Origin: Paenibacillus terrigena DSM 21567
GTDB lineage: Bacteria > Bacillota > Bacilli > Paenibacillales > Paenibacillaceae
Reading direction: 5' to 3'
DNA length: 64,000 nt
Assembly (NCBI RefSeq): GCF_000374845.1
Contig: NZ_KB895412.1
Location: 567,056-631,055, forward strand
The notes under the pieces were generated by a model. The model made no database searches and was not told the origin of the DNA. It saw nothing but the letters and a program-made list of their open reading frames with translations. Within the stretch, counting starts at the first letter, position 1; every line of letters starts with the position of its first letter. Below, piece by piece: positions 17,998 through 27,213 of the stretch. The translations under genes and the position numbers were made by a program.

Positions 17998-18354
17998 TCA
18001 GTCCTTCCACACCACTTCTTCGCCATACTCCTTGCCCCACTTGTACATCATCTGCAGAATCGGCATCAAGCTCTCACCATAGGCCGTCAGTGAATATTCC
18101 ACACGCGGCGGAACCTCCGCGTACACTTTGCGCGTGACGAGTTGATCTTCCTCCAGTTCACGGAGCTGATTGGTCAGCATTTTTTGCGTAATCGAGGGGA
18201 TGCGTTTCTTGAGTTCGCTGAAGCGCAAAGTGCCATCTAGTCCCATATGCCAGAGGATGATGAGCTTCCATTTGCCGCCGATGACCGCTAAGGTAAGCTC
18301 CTTCTCACAGTTGATTTCTTTGAGATTGATTCGTTCTTTAAGTTCCGTTGCCAA
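17998..18354 (-). CDS. hxlR: HxlR-family transcriptional regulator
   Basis: 118 residues from TTG at 18354, chosen because GGAGGAGGG lies just upstream. The winged helix has the family core [12 protein letters not shown]...[30 protein letters not shown] and then [10 protein letters not shown]. HxlR proteins sense formaldehyde and activate the divergent ribulose monophosphate genes. Those genes lie directly opposite here (hxlA, hxlB), supporting the specific assignment. Near-palindromic AAGTGCGTACTT (~18403) between the genes is a possible operator half-site. Confidence 0.88.
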   Translation of the reverse strand: MATELKERINLKEINCEKELTLAVIGGKWKLIILWHMGLDGTLRFSELKKRIPSITQKMLTNQLRELEEDQLVTRKVYAEVPPRVEYSLTAYGESLMPILQMMYKWGKEYGEEVVWKD

Positions 18355-18494
18355 GGCGGTTCCCTCCTCCAATAGTATCCTTCAAGTAACTACACCACTT
18401 CAAAGTGCGTACTTCCTTTTTGATCCGTCTGACTCTAGAATATACCTAGTTTCCCGAATAAACAATCATGGATATTATGGAGGTATATAACATT

Positions 18495-19127
18495 ATGGAA
18501 TTACAATTAGCGCTGGATCTCGTGAACATTCCTGAGGCAATCGAAGTGGTACGTGAGGTTGAAGCATTTATCGATATCGTAGAAATTGGCACACCTGTCG
18601 TCATTAACGAAGGTCTTCACGCGGTAAAAGCGATGAAAGAGCAGTTCCCGAATTTGAAAGTATTGGCTGACCTCAAAGTCATGGATGCAGGCGGATATGA
18701 AGTGATGAAAGCATCCGAAGCAGGTGCGGACATTATTACGGTACTTGGCGTATCCGATGACTCGACAATTAAAGGCGCTGTGGCTGAAGCGAAGAAACAG
18801 AACCGTAAAGTGATGGTCGACATGATCAATGTCAAAGACATGGAGACACGTGCACAAGAGATCGACGCGATGGGCGTAGACTACATCTGCGTGCACTCCG
18901 GTTACGACCACCAGGCGGAAGGCAAAAACTCATTCGAGGAATTGAATGCCATCAAACGCGTTGTTAAACAGGCTAAAACGGCTATCGCAGGCGGCATCAA
19001 GCTCGATACCTTGCCAGAAGTGATTCAAGCGAACCCGGACCTCGTTATCGTTGGCGGCGGGATTACAAGCCATGCGGATAAGAAATCAGTGGCTGCCGAA
19101 ATGCGTCAATTGATTCAGCAAGGGTAA
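18495..19127 (+). CDS. hxlA: 3-hexulose-6-phosphate synthase
   Basis: 210 residues. Start ATG at 18495 follows GGAGGTATATAACATT; upstream in-frame ATGs are not supported. It is a TIM-barrel of the orotidine-decarboxylase superfamily with LALDLV, ADLKVMDAGGYE and GGGITSHAD. It condenses formaldehyde with ribulose 5-phosphate to hexulose 6-phosphate, the first step of the RuMP pathway used for formaldehyde detoxification. It is followed by hxlB after 5 bp. Confidence 0.96.
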   Translation: MELQLALDLVNIPEAIEVVREVEAFIDIVEIGTPVVINEGLHAVKAMKEQFPNLKVLADLKVMDAGGYEVMKASEAGADIITVLGVSDDSTIKGAVAEAKKQNRKVMVDMINVKDMETRAQEIDAMGVDYICVHSGYDHQAEGKNSFEELNAIKRVVKQAKTAIAGGIKLDTLPEVIQANPDLVIVGGGITSHADKKSVAAEMRQLIQQG

Positions 19128-19132
19128 CGCCG

Positions 19133-19702
19133 ATGTCGATGCAGACAACGATGCAGAGCTATGCGACAGGGATTCTAGAAGAGCTCTCGCGCACCGTTCA
19201 AGCGGTGGATGAAGCATCCATGAACGCCTTGATCGCTCAGATTGTTCGTGCGGATCGGATCTTGGTTGCGGGGGCAGGTCGGTCGGGATTGATGATGCGT
19301 GCCTTCGCGATGCGGCTCATGCATCTCGGATTCAATGCTTATGTTGTCGGGGAGACGGTGACGCCGGGCCTCGGGGAGAATGGGCTGCTTATTATTGGTT
19401 CAGGATCGGGGGAGACGAAGAGTCTCGTTGCGATGGCGGAGAAGGCGAGAGCCATTGGCGCATCTGTTGCGGCCATCACGATTCACCCGGGATCAACCAT
19501 TGGCGAGCTTGCACATACCATCATTCAAGTACCGGCTGCGTCTAAGGAGAACACCTCTCTGGCGCGTGCGACCATTCAGCCGATGGGGGCTTTGTTCGAA
19601 CAGTCGCTGCTGATTATATTTGATGCGATCATCCTGCAGTTGATGGGCATCGGAGAAGTTGATAATACGGCGATGCTCGGGCGGCATGCCAATTTGGAAT
19701 AG
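19133..19702 (+). CDS. hxlB: 6-phospho-3-hexuloisomerase
   Basis: 189 residues, a single SIS domain (VAGAGRSGLMMRAFAMRLMHLGF...GSGSGETKS). It isomerises hexulose 6-phosphate to fructose 6-phosphate, the second RuMP step. It is tightly coupled to hxlA and followed by a strong terminator. Confidence 0.95.
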   Translation: MSMQTTMQSYATGILEELSRTVQAVDEASMNALIAQIVRADRILVAGAGRSGLMMRAFAMRLMHLGFNAYVVGETVTPGLGENGLLIIGSGSGETKSLVAMAEKARAIGASVAAITIHPGSTIGELAHTIIQVPAASKENTSLARATIQPMGALFEQSLLIIFDAIILQLMGIGEVDNTAMLGRHANLE

Positions 19703-19706
19703 GGAA

Positions 19707-19735
19707 AAGGGACGCGGTTCTGCGTCCCTTTTTTG
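19707..19735 (+). terminator. terminator of hxlAB
   Basis: AAGGGACGC pairs with GCGTCCCTT around a 6-nt loop, followed by TTTTTT. Confidence 0.92.
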
Positions 19736-19772
19736 CATGGATTTATTTTTTCATAGAATGCTAGGTTGATAG

Positions 19773-19801
19773 GTTTATCCCCCTCTGTTCTGGACATACT
19801 G
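19773..19801 (+). promoter_or_regulatory. sigma-F-type promoter of spoIIR
   Basis: GTTTA (19773-19777), 14-bp spacer, GGACATACTG (19792-19801). The -10 fits GGNNANANTR exactly and the -35 fits GYATA with one mismatch. spoIIR is a known sigma-F target in forespores. Confidence 0.75.
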
Positions 19802-19838
19802 AGAAATACCAAAGGATAGAGCGGGGAGGCTTCATCAC

Positions 19839-20546
19839 ATGGCAAATCTTATTCAGATTCTTAAGAAAAAAAGCACTTATTCGATCATGATTATTCTTAT
19901 TCTATTAGGTTGGTTCTTAAATCTGGTAGGTTCGGCAGCTGTCGTATCGGCGGCTTCAACAGAGGTAGGGGCAACGCAAGAAATTCCGAAAGAATCAATC
20001 CGGCTGCGCATTCTTGCGAATTCGGATTCGGCGTTCGATCAGAAGGTTAAGCGCGAGATTCGTGATAAAGTCGTAGATCAAGTGAACACTTGGGTAGCAA
20101 CATTAGAGGATCCACAGAGTTTGAAGCAAGCGCGTGCGAAGATTAAGGATCACCTGTCCGATATTGAGAAATTGGTGGGCAAGGAGCTAGCGGCTCGCGA
20201 GCAGGATTACGGGTATAAGGTTGAACTTGGCGTGGTGCCTTTTCCGACGAAGATGTACGGGGATCAAGTCTATCCTGCTGGGGATTATGAGGCTCTCCGC
20301 ATTACACTGGGTAAAGGGGAAGGTCAGAACTGGTGGTGCGTGTTGTTCCCTCCACTTTGCTTCATCGATGCAGGGACAGGAGAGGCTGTTGCACAAGCTG
20401 CGGATACGGAAGGTGCGCCGCTCGTGGCTGACGGAGGATCGACATCGACGACTCCAGCGGATGGTGGCGGAGAGACGGAAGTACGCTTCTTCTTATGGGA
20501 TTGGATTGTCAAAATATTCGACTTTATCGCGGGGTTGTTCAGCTAG
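19839..20546 (+). CDS. spoIIR: stage II sporulation protein R
   Basis: 235 residues. N-terminal membrane/signal segment (~15-40), then the family core IRLRILANSDSAFDQKVKREIRD and VVPFPTKMYGDQVYPAGDYEALRITLGKGEGQNWWCVLFPPLCFID. SpoIIR is secreted from the forespore and triggers SpoIIGA to process pro-sigma-E in the mother cell. The C-terminal tail ends with a hydrophobic segment FFLWDWIVKIFDFIAGLF. The RBS is GGGGAGGCTTCATCAC. Confidence 0.95.
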   Translation: MANLIQILKKKSTYSIMIILILLGWFLNLVGSAAVVSAASTEVGATQEIPKESIRLRILANSDSAFDQKVKREIRDKVVDQVNTWVATLEDPQSLKQARAKIKDHLSDIEKLVGKELAAREQDYGYKVELGVVPFPTKMYGDQVYPAGDYEALRITLGKGEGQNWWCVLFPPLCFIDAGTGEAVAQAADTEGAPLVADGGSTSTTPADGGGETEVRFFLWDWIVKIFDFIAGLFS

Positions 20547-20609
20547 AACGGTTGATTGTCAAATTGTGATATAATAAAGGTTAACTTATTAGTAAGGAAC
20601 TGAGCGCTC

Positions 20610-21806
20610 ATGCAAGCAAATGAAATGATACGCAACACAACATATTGGGAAGTTCGAGATCTTGAGGCCTCAACCGAGGCACTGGATGAAGCGGCGGAGA
20701 TTCTCGCATCGGGCGGGACGGTCGCTTTTCCGACAGAGACGGTATATGGGCTTGGTGCAGATGCGCGAAGTACAAGTGCGGTCGAACAGATTTTTGCCGC
20801 TAAAGGAAGACCATCGGACAATCCGCTCATTGTACACATCGCGAATATTGCCGACCTAGACACGCTCGTCTTGCCATACAATTCGACGGCACGTCAATTG
20901 ATGGACCGTTTCTGGCCCGGACCGCTCACGATCGTATTGCCTGTACGTCTAGGCGTCATCTCCCCCCGCGTAACTGCGGGGTTATCGACGGTTGGCGTGC
21001 GCATGCCGGCGCATGATGTCGCACTCGCGTTGATCGCGCGTGCAGGCTGCCCCATCGCGGCGCCAAGCGCGAATCGCTCGGGGCGCCCAAGCCCGACGCT
21101 CGCCGCGCACGTGCGTGAAGACCTTGCGGGCCGTATCGACGGCATCGTCGATGGCGGGCCGACAGGCGTCGGCGTCGAGTCGACGGTCGTCGAGCTTATC
21201 GGCGACCGCGTCAACGTGCTGCGCCCGGGCGGCATCACGGTCGAGGCGCTGCGCGAGGTCGCGGCCGAGGTCACGATCGACCCGGCGCTCACGCGTACGT
21301 CCGACATCGCGCCAAGCGATGCCATCGCGGCATCGACGGAGCAGATTACGGACGCGAGTCGCCATGCTGGCGACAGCGCCTTAGCGCAAGGCACAGCGGA
21401 GCACGCCGCTCCTGCGGACGACGCAGGCCATACCCCACGTTCGCCGGGGATGAAATACGCGCACTATGCGCCGCGCGGGACCATGAGCATCGTTAAGGGC
21501 GATGCGCCAGGACAAGTCTCGGCTTGGATTCAAGCCGAGCTCGATGCTGCATCGCAGCGCGGGGAACGCAGTGGCGTACTTGCCTTCGACGAGCATATCG
21601 CCGCGTATCGCGCGGATGTCGTCGTCTCCTGTGGCAGCTTGCATGCGTTGGAGCATGCCGCGCAGCGACTCTATGCCGCGCTGCGTGAATTCGACGAGCA
21701 GGGCGTCACGTTGATTCTCGCCGAAGCTTGTCCCGAAGACGGGATTGGCCTTGCGGTCATGAACCGGCTCGTGAAGGCTGCAGGTCACCGAATCATCCAG
21801 CTCTAA
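20610..21806 (+). CDS. ywlC: L-threonylcarbamoyladenylate synthase, Sua5/YwlC type
   Basis: 398 residues, longer than the ~346 usual in Bacillus. N-terminal YrdC domain (~25-215) with FPTETVYGLGADA, KGRPSDNPLIVHI, APSANRSGRPSPT and ESTVVEL. The C-terminal Sua5 domain (~285-398) begins SPGMKYAHYAP. It makes threonylcarbamoyl-AMP for the t6A modification of ANN-reading tRNAs. The extra length is an Ala/Asp/Ser-rich linker (~235-280). Bases ~20940-21640 are strikingly GC-rich relative to the ends. Confidence 0.95.
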   Translation: MQANEMIRNTTYWEVRDLEASTEALDEAAEILASGGTVAFPTETVYGLGADARSTSAVEQIFAAKGRPSDNPLIVHIANIADLDTLVLPYNSTARQLMDRFWPGPLTIVLPVRLGVISPRVTAGLSTVGVRMPAHDVALALIARAGCPIAAPSANRSGRPSPTLAAHVREDLAGRIDGIVDGGPTGVGVESTVVELIGDRVNVLRPGGITVEALREVAAEVTIDPALTRTSDIAPSDAIAASTEQITDASRHAGDSALAQGTAEHAAPADDAGHTPRSPGMKYAHYAPRGTMSIVKGDAPGQVSAWIQAELDAASQRGERSGVLAFDEHIAAYRADVVVSCGSLHALEHAAQRLYAALREFDEQGVTLILAEACPEDGIGLAVMNRLVKAAGHRIIQL

Positions 21807-21929
21807 ATTTCGGTTACTCATCCCCTGTTCTACTGCGTTGTTTCCCCCTTGTCCCACAATTTCAATGTATCTTTCCGGCCCTGTCCGCATATGGTTGTAC
21901 AAGATCACATGGACAATGGAGGAACGTGG

Positions 21930-22490
21930 ATGGAAACGGGCATAGCAATTTGGGGCGAGCTAATCACCATACTGGTCATGGCCGTTGCGTTAGGGTTTGA
22001 CGCCTTCTCGCTCGGACTGGGTATCGGTATGAAAGGGATTCGCGTGCGAGAGATTATTAAGATCGGGGCCGTTGTTGCGATCTTCCATATCTTGATGCCG
22101 CTTGCTGGGTTGTACATGGGGCGGTATTTGGGGGCGCTGCTCGGTAATGTTGCGACGCTCGCTGCAGGCGGGCTGCTGCTATTGCTCGGTGGACATATGA
22201 TATATAGCTCCCTGCGGGGAGATGCCGTTCAATCCATTAATTATCGCAGCAGTTGGGCGATTGTTTTATTTTCCCTCTCCGTGAGTATCGATTCCTTCTC
22301 CGTAGGTGTATCCTTAGGCATGTTCCCTATTAACTTATGGCTGACGATTTTATCCTTTGGACTGTGCGGCGGGATTATGTCGATCCTGGGGCTTATGCTT
22401 GGCAGCCAAGTTAGTCATCGTCTAAGCGAATATGGCGAGGCGTTTGGCGGTGTTATTTTATTTACATTTGGCGTATTATTTATTTTATAA
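21930..22490 (+). CDS. mntP: manganese efflux pump MntP
   Basis: 186 residues from ATG at 21930, which follows TGGAGGAACGTGG; the frame is open further upstream but without family similarity. Six hydrophobic segments with the two symmetric motifs GFDAFSLGLGIGMKG and SIDSFSVGVSLG, each with the conserved Asp of MntP. It exports Mn2+. No yybP-ykoY manganese riboswitch is visible in the 120 bp upstream. Confidence 0.93.
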   Translation: METGIAIWGELITILVMAVALGFDAFSLGLGIGMKGIRVREIIKIGAVVAIFHILMPLAGLYMGRYLGALLGNVATLAAGGLLLLLGGHMIYSSLRGDAVQSINYRSSWAIVLFSLSVSIDSFSVGVSLGMFPINLWLTILSFGLCGGIMSILGLMLGSQVSHRLSEYGEAFGGVILFTFGVLFIL

Positions 22491-22545
22491 TTTGAATTCG
22501 ATGAGACGAATTTAATCTAGCAAGCAAAAAGGAGATGAGCGTGTG

Positions 22546-23121
22546 ATGAACATCTTATTCGTATGCACCGGGAACACATGCCGGAGTCCGATGGCAGAAG
22601 CGCTGCTGCGCAAGCTTGCGAAGGATGCAAATCTGGATATCGAAGTTCGTTCGGCGGGTGTTGCAGCGTCGCAGGGCGCGTCCATCTCGAGAAATGCGGT
22701 TACGGCGTTACAAGACCATCAGATTGCTGCTGCGGGAGCTACGTCTACCCCGCTGACGGATAGCGAAATCGAATGGGCAGATCTGATCCTGACGATGACG
22801 AGCGGACATAAGCAGCACGTTGTTCAACAGTTCCCTGGCTCGATTGAGCATACTTATACGCTCAAGGAATATGTGGAAATGGACGAGCAAGTCATTGCAG
22901 ATTTGATTACGCTTGAAGAGCGCATTGCTGACTGGCAGATGAAGCATGCCTTAGGTGAGCCGATTCCGGATTCGGACCGAGCAGCCATTATTGCGCTGCA
23001 ACAGCGCATTCCCAGCTTTGATATAAGTGATCCGTATGGCGGTTCTCTGGGAGAATATCGTCATTGCTTGGCCGAAATTCATAGCGCATTAATGAAGCTG
23101 CTGAAGCGTGCACAAGGCTGA
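22546..23121 (+). CDS. ywlE: low-molecular-weight phosphatase, protein-arginine-phosphatase-like (YwlE)
   Basis: About 191 residues from ATG at 22546 (GTG at 22543 is equally placed behind AAAAAGGAGATGA). The P-loop is CTGNTCRSP with Cys7, Thr11 and Arg13. Thr at position 11 is the residue that favours phospho-arginine in Bacillus YwlE. The Asp loop is DPYGGSLGEY. The protein is ~40 residues longer than typical YwlE because of an insertion at ~100-145 rich in Glu/Ile/Asp. Predicted role: removal of arginine phosphorylation placed by McsB. Confidence 0.9.
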   Translation: MNILFVCTGNTCRSPMAEALLRKLAKDANLDIEVRSAGVAASQGASISRNAVTALQDHQIAAAGATSTPLTDSEIEWADLILTMTSGHKQHVVQQFPGSIEHTYTLKEYVEMDEQVIADLITLEERIADWQMKHALGEPIPDSDRAAIIALQQRIPSFDISDPYGGSLGEYRHCLAEIHSALMKLLKRAQG

Positions 23122-23131
23122 AAATGCCCCA

Positions 23132-23160
23132 TTGATTTTCATGATCGTTTGAGATATGAT
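23132..23160 (+). promoter_or_regulatory. promoter of the riboswitch-controlled rpiB operon
   Basis: TTGATT (23132-23137), exact 17-bp spacer, TATGAT (23155-23160). It directly precedes the ZTP aptamer. Confidence 0.7.
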
Positions 23161-23177
23161 GATCCTATCGAGACAGA

Positions 23178-23292
23178 TCCGATGTAACTGGCGACGAAGT
23201 GGATATTACCACGGTGGAGCATCGGAACATACGGCCGGTCGCCTGGGCAAAAGAGCAAAGACGTGGATTCGACGCGTCATGCTCTTTTTTTC
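23178..23292 (+). promoter_or_regulatory. ZTP (pfl) riboswitch
   Basis: P1 CCGATG/CATCGG encloses ACTGGCGAC and a GTGG/CCAC hairpin followed by GGTGGAG. The 3' part is CGGTCGCCTGGGCA, the signature of ZTP riboswitches. GGCGAC can form the pseudoknot with GTCGCC. A terminator follows immediately, so ligand binding should permit read-through. Known targets are one-carbon and purine genes, matching glyA downstream. Confidence 0.93.
23250..23292 (+). terminator. riboswitch-controlled terminator
   Basis: AAAGAGCA and TGCTCTTT with an inner GACG/CGTC stem, followed by TTTTTTT. It begins right after CCTGGGCA of the aptamer. Confidence 0.85.
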
Positions 23293-23322
23293 GTTTTTTC
23301 CCCACAAATTAGGTATACTATA

Positions 23323-23360
23323 AGAGGTTGTTCAATAAGTCAGCCGGTTTTTTGAACACA
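23323..23360 (+). repeat. dispersed hairpin repeat, copy A (short)
   Basis: AGAGGTTGTTCAATAAGTC with right arm GGTTTTTTGAACAC. TGTTCAA pairs with TTGAACA. It lies between a TATACT box (23314-23319) and rpiB. Copies B and C are at 32691-32746 and 53087-53340. Confidence 0.75.
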
Positions 23361-23406
23361 TATTGTTATGGAATACGATTACGATGGGGTAGCAGGAGGA
23401 ACGACT

Positions 23407-23859
23407 ATGAAAATCGCTATTGGCGCAGACCACGCAGGAACGCTTCTCAAAGACGGGCTAATTCAAGTTATACGTTCATTAGGACATGATGTGGAAGATC
23501 TCGGTTGCAATTGTACGGATTCAGTTGATTATCCGGATTATGCGATTGCTGTATGTGAGCAAGTAGTGAAGGGGCAAGCTGATCGTGGAATTCTTGTCTG
23601 TGGGACAGGAATTGGCATGAGCATCGCAGCGAATAAAGTTCCAGGTATCCGTTGTGCATTGGTGCATGATCTTTTCTCCGCAAAAGCAACGCGTGAACAT
23701 AATAATACGAATGTACTGGCAATGGGTGAACGCGTGATTGGTCCTGGCATTGCAGAGGAAATCGTGAAAGTATGGCTCGATACACCGTTTAGCGAAGGGC
23801 CGCGTCACGTGAACCGTGTGAACAAAGTGAATCAAATCGAGCAGCAATATCGCTCCTAG
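23407..23859 (+). CDS. rpiB: ribose 5-phosphate isomerase B
   Basis: 150 residues from ATG at 23407 behind AGGAGGAACGACT. MKIAIGADHAGTLLK and GTGIGMSIAANKVPGIRCALVHD are the RpiB/LacAB signatures. It interconverts ribose and ribulose 5-phosphate, feeding PRPP and the RuMP acceptor. First gene of rpiB-ywlG-glyA, under the ZTP riboswitch. Confidence 0.95.
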   Translation: MKIAIGADHAGTLLKDGLIQVIRSLGHDVEDLGCNCTDSVDYPDYAIAVCEQVVKGQADRGILVCGTGIGMSIAANKVPGIRCALVHDLFSAKATREHNNTNVLAMGERVIGPGIAEEIVKVWLDTPFSEGPRHVNRVNKVNQIEQQYRS

Positions 23860-23901
23860 AAGACTCTTTTTTAGTGGAAGAAGTGAAAGGAGACGGTTAC
23901 G

Positions 23902-24459
23902 ATGAATCAACAAGGACAAGAATCTATTCAGCAGCAAGTCGAGCAGATCCTACGTGAGCTTGTCGAGGCGGCACCGATTCGAGCAGGCCAGATCGTCGTG
24001 ATCGGCACGAGCACCAGCGAAGTCGTAGGTCAGCGTATCGGGACGAGCGGTGCCGAGGCGATAGCGGCCGAATTGTATGCTGGGCTTGAGAAGGTTCGCA
24101 GCGAAATTGGCTTCTATCTCGCCTTTCAATGCTGTGAGCATTTGAATCGAGCGCTTGTCGTCGAACGCGCAGCGGCAGAATACTATCGGCTCGATGAGGT
24201 GTCCGCGGTACCAATTGTGAAAGCCGGCGGATCGATGGCGTCATATGCGTATCGTCATCTTACGGAGCCATGTCTCGTGGAGACCATCGAAGCGCATGCG
24301 GGGATAGACATTGGGGAGACGCTTATTGGTATGCATTTGCGCCGCGTCGCTGTTCCTATACGTCCATCGATTAAGCAGGTGGGGCAGGCACGCGTGACGA
24401 TGGCCCGAACGAGGCCGAAGTTAATCGGCGGCGAACGAGCAGTTTATACGTGCAATTAG
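23902..24459 (+). CDS. ywlG: TIGR01440 / YwlG family protein
   Basis: 185 residues with the family core [39 protein letters not shown] and [11 protein letters not shown]. The biochemical function is not established. The conserved position between rpiB and glyA suggests a metabolic role. The RBS is GAAAGGAGACGGTTACG. Confidence 0.9.
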   Translation: MNQQGQESIQQQVEQILRELVEAAPIRAGQIVVIGTSTSEVVGQRIGTSGAEAIAAELYAGLEKVRSEIGFYLAFQCCEHLNRALVVERAAAEYYRLDEVSAVPIVKAGGSMASYAYRHLTEPCLVETIEAHAGIDIGETLIGMHLRRVAVPIRPSIKQVGQARVTMARTRPKLIGGERAVYTCN

Positions 24460-24509
24460 CACTAAATATATTGGAGCCTTGCTCCGCTAATCATGAGGAG
24501 GAATTGGAA

Positions 24510-25760
24510 ATGGTAGATCATTTGAGACAGGCAGACCCTGAAGTATTAAAAGCAATGGACTTGGAGCTTCAACGCCAGCGCAACAACATTGAGTTGATCG
24601 CATCAGAGAACATCGTGAGCGAAGCGGTTATGGAAGCGATGGGAACCGTTCTTACGAATAAATATGCAGAAGGCTACCCAGGGAAACGTTATTATGGCGG
24701 TTGTGAACATGTCGACATCGTGGAAGATATCGCTAGAGACCGTGCCAAAGAATTGTTCGGTGCTGAACATGCCAACGTGCAGCCTCACTCCGGTGCACAA
24801 GCGAACATGGCGGTATACCTAGCGGCATTGAAACCTGGCGATACGGTTCTCGGTATGAACCTTGCCCATGGCGGTCATTTAACGCATGGTAGTCCGGTCA
24901 ATGCATCCGGAATACTCTATAACTTTGTTGCTTATGGCGTATCCGAAGAAGATTTCCGCATCGATTATGATGATCTGCGCAAAGCAGCATTCAAACACAA
25001 ACCTCGCATGATCGTAGCGGGTGCAAGTGCGTACCCACGCATTATTGATTTTGAGAAAATCGCAGCGATTGCGAATGATGTGGGCGCATTGTTCTTCGTC
25101 GATATGGCGCATATTGCAGGTCTAGTGGCTGCAGGATTGCATCCTAGCCCAGTGCCTCATGCACATTTCGTAACAACAACGACGCACAAAACATTGCGCG
25201 GACCTCGCGGTGGTATGATTCTTTGCCGCAAATCATGGGCACAAGCGATTGATAAAGCGGTATTCCCAGGTTCGCAAGGCGGACCACTTATGCACGTGAT
25301 TGCTTCGAAAGCTGTTGCGCTTGGTGAAGCATTGCAGCCATCCTTCAAGACTTACGCACAGAACGTGGTTAACAACGCGCAAGCGCTAGCAGCCGGATTG
25401 GTAGAAGAAGGCTTGAACTTGGTGTCCGGCGGAACGGATAACCACTTGATGCTGATTGATACACGCAACTTGAACATTACAGGTAAAGATGCAGAGCATG
25501 TGCTAGACTCCGTGAACATTACTGTGAACAAAAATGCAATTCCATTCGATCCAACGAGCCCATTCGTAACAAGTGGTATTCGTATCGGTACACCTGCCGC
25601 CACTTCCCGCGGTATGGATGAAGCAGCGATGAAGACCATTGCGAAAGTGATTGCATTGACGCTGAAGAACCCGAAAGACGAAGCTGTATTGGAAAAAGCA
25701 CGCGGTATGGTACGTGATTTGACAGCGCAATATCCGCTCTACCCGAACTTGAAATACTAA
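24510..25760 (+). CDS. glyA: serine hydroxymethyltransferase
   Basis: 416 residues from ATG at 24510 (ATGAGGAGGAATTGGAA upstream); the frame extends earlier but into the RBS region. [23 protein letters not shown] and the PLP lysine in [14 protein letters not shown] (~residue 227) are diagnostic. It converts serine and tetrahydrofolate to glycine and methylene-THF, the main one-carbon source for purines. That fits control by the ZTP riboswitch upstream of rpiB. A strong terminator follows. Confidence 0.98.
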   Translation: MVDHLRQADPEVLKAMDLELQRQRNNIELIASENIVSEAVMEAMGTVLTNKYAEGYPGKRYYGGCEHVDIVEDIARDRAKELFGAEHANVQPHSGAQANMAVYLAALKPGDTVLGMNLAHGGHLTHGSPVNASGILYNFVAYGVSEEDFRIDYDDLRKAAFKHKPRMIVAGASAYPRIIDFEKIAAIANDVGALFFVDMAHIAGLVAAGLHPSPVPHAHFVTTTTHKTLRGPRGGMILCRKSWAQAIDKAVFPGSQGGPLMHVIASKAVALGEALQPSFKTYAQNVVNNAQALAAGLVEEGLNLVSGGTDNHLMLIDTRNLNITGKDAEHVLDSVNITVNKNAIPFDPTSPFVTSGIRIGTPAATSRGMDEAAMKTIAKVIALTLKNPKDEAVLEKARGMVRDLTAQYPLYPNLKY

Positions 25761-25780
25761 TCTTAAAAAGTAGATTGAAG

Positions 25781-25813
25781 ACCGACTCCTCACTGATAGG
25801 GGTCGGTTTTTTT
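25781..25813 (+). terminator. terminator of the rpiB-ywlG-glyA operon
   Basis: ACCGACTCC pairs with GGGGTCGGT, followed by TTTTTTT. Confidence 0.92.
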
Positions 25814-25917
25814 GACATTATAGAATATTAATAGGTTTGGGGTCCCTGCAAAGTACCTGAATAAGCATCGAAGCAGTGGCCCCGCTTTGTGGGGGAATTT
25901 TGTGGGGATGAAATTTA

Positions 25918-27213
25918 TTGACACGTCACAACCCTTTCGCTATGCTGTCAAAAACAGGAAGACGGGTGAAGCGGTTGGAGAACCAACGAAGAATACAAGC
26001 GCTTGCATGGATTACTGCGATTTGCTTATTAGGGGATTCGATGCTCTACGTTGTGCTCCCCATCCATTGGAAGGAAATCGGCTTGTCCTCGTTATGGGAG
26101 GTCGGTATTCTACTCTCTGCGAATCGATTGATTCGGCTGCCGCTTAATCCGTTGATTGGCTGGTTGTACCGTTCCATCTCTACTCGTACGGGGGTATTGC
26201 TTGCCGTTAGTCTCGCCGCGATTACGACAGCCTCTTATGGCATAGTCGGAAGCTTCTGGGTGCTTCTCTTGATGCGGATATTATGGGGCATTGCTTGGAG
26301 CTTTTTGCGTCTCGGAGGATACCTGACGGTGATGCAGCTCTCCGATTCCGGGAATCGTGGGCGATATATTGGTACATATAATGGAATTTCAGGTATTGGC
26401 GGTCTTGTCGGCATGTTGGTGGGTTCCTTTGCAGTCGATCATTTCGGTATGCGAGCTGTATCGCTCATTTTTGGCGCGATTGCCCTGCTGAGTATTCCTT
26501 ATGTCATTCGTCATATCTCAGACTCACGAATTGAGATTCACACGGACCTATCGCAGGGTGCGCCGAGAATGAGCCCATGGAGAGTGCCAACCGTGTTATG
26601 GATGCTCGTCACGGGTCTAGCGACAGCGCTAGTCTTCCAAGGAATGTTCAATGCCACGTTAAGTCGACTCATTCAAGTGCATGAATCCACGTTCGTGACG
26701 ATTGGGGTCTTTACGATTGGAGCAGCTTCGCTTACAGGTATCCTGCAAGCCATTCGTTCGAGCTGGCAGCCGTGGCTGGCGCCCCTGATTGGCAGAGGCT
26801 TTGACCGCGCAGCACGTCCGCATCGTGTCGTTGCTGCTGTACTGCTCGCGTCGGCGTGTCTGCTTGCCATGCTCCCGATGCCAATGCCGTTTGGTGTCTG
26901 GATCGTCTTGCTGCTTGGCCTGCAGCTGGTCATTAGTGCCGTGACCACCGTCGTAGATTCGTTCGCGACCGAGGTCTCAGCCTCGCAACCGTCGAAAGTG
27001 GCCATCATGACAGCCTACACTGTAACGACGGATCTTGGAGCCTCGATTGGGCCAACGCTTGCCTACACCTTGGATGCAGCAACGGGGACGGCTTCGATCT
27101 ACTGGTGCGCTGCTGTCATTGTCTTAGCGATCAGTCTTCGATGGCTGATTCCTATCCCCGCATCGTCGAATCGCAATCAACACAACAAGGGCTCTGAATC
27201 CATCGCGGATTAA
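25918..27213 (+). CDS. MFS transporter
   Basis: Up to 431 residues with ~12 membrane segments. MFS features include RLPLNPLIGWLYRSISTRTG (motif A position, loop 2-3) and LMRILWGIAWSFLRLGGYL (TM4). The substrate is unknown. Start uncertain: TTG 25918 follows GGGGATGAAATTTA; ATG 25942 lacks a site; GTG 25966 follows AGGAAGACGG. It opens an accessory block inserted between glyA and upp. Confidence 0.85.
   Translation: MTRHNPFAMLSKTGRRVKRLENQRRIQALAWITAICLLGDSMLYVVLPIHWKEIGLSSLWEVGILLSANRLIRLPLNPLIGWLYRSISTRTGVLLAVSLAAITTASYGIVGSFWVLLLMRILWGIAWSFLRLGGYLTVMQLSDSGNRGRYIGTYNGISGIGGLVGMLVGSFAVDHFGMRAVSLIFGAIALLSIPYVIRHISDSRIEIHTDLSQGAPRMSPWRVPTVLWMLVTGLATALVFQGMFNATLSRLIQVHESTFVTIGVFTIGAASLTGILQAIRSSWQPWLAPLIGRGFDRAARPHRVVAAVLLASACLLAMLPMPMPFGVWIVLLLGLQLVISAVTTVVDSFATEVSASQPSKVAIMTAYTVTTDLGASIGPTLAYTLDAATGTASIYWCAAVIVLAISLRWLIPIPASSNRNQHNKGSESIAD

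Noticed and set aside
21807-21929. Manganese (yybP-ykoY) riboswitch before mntP
   Set aside because: The leader is short and lacks the conserved aptamer segments.
25887-26147. 86-residue frame overlapping the MFS start
   Set aside because: It overlaps the transporter gene in another frame and has no RBS or domain.
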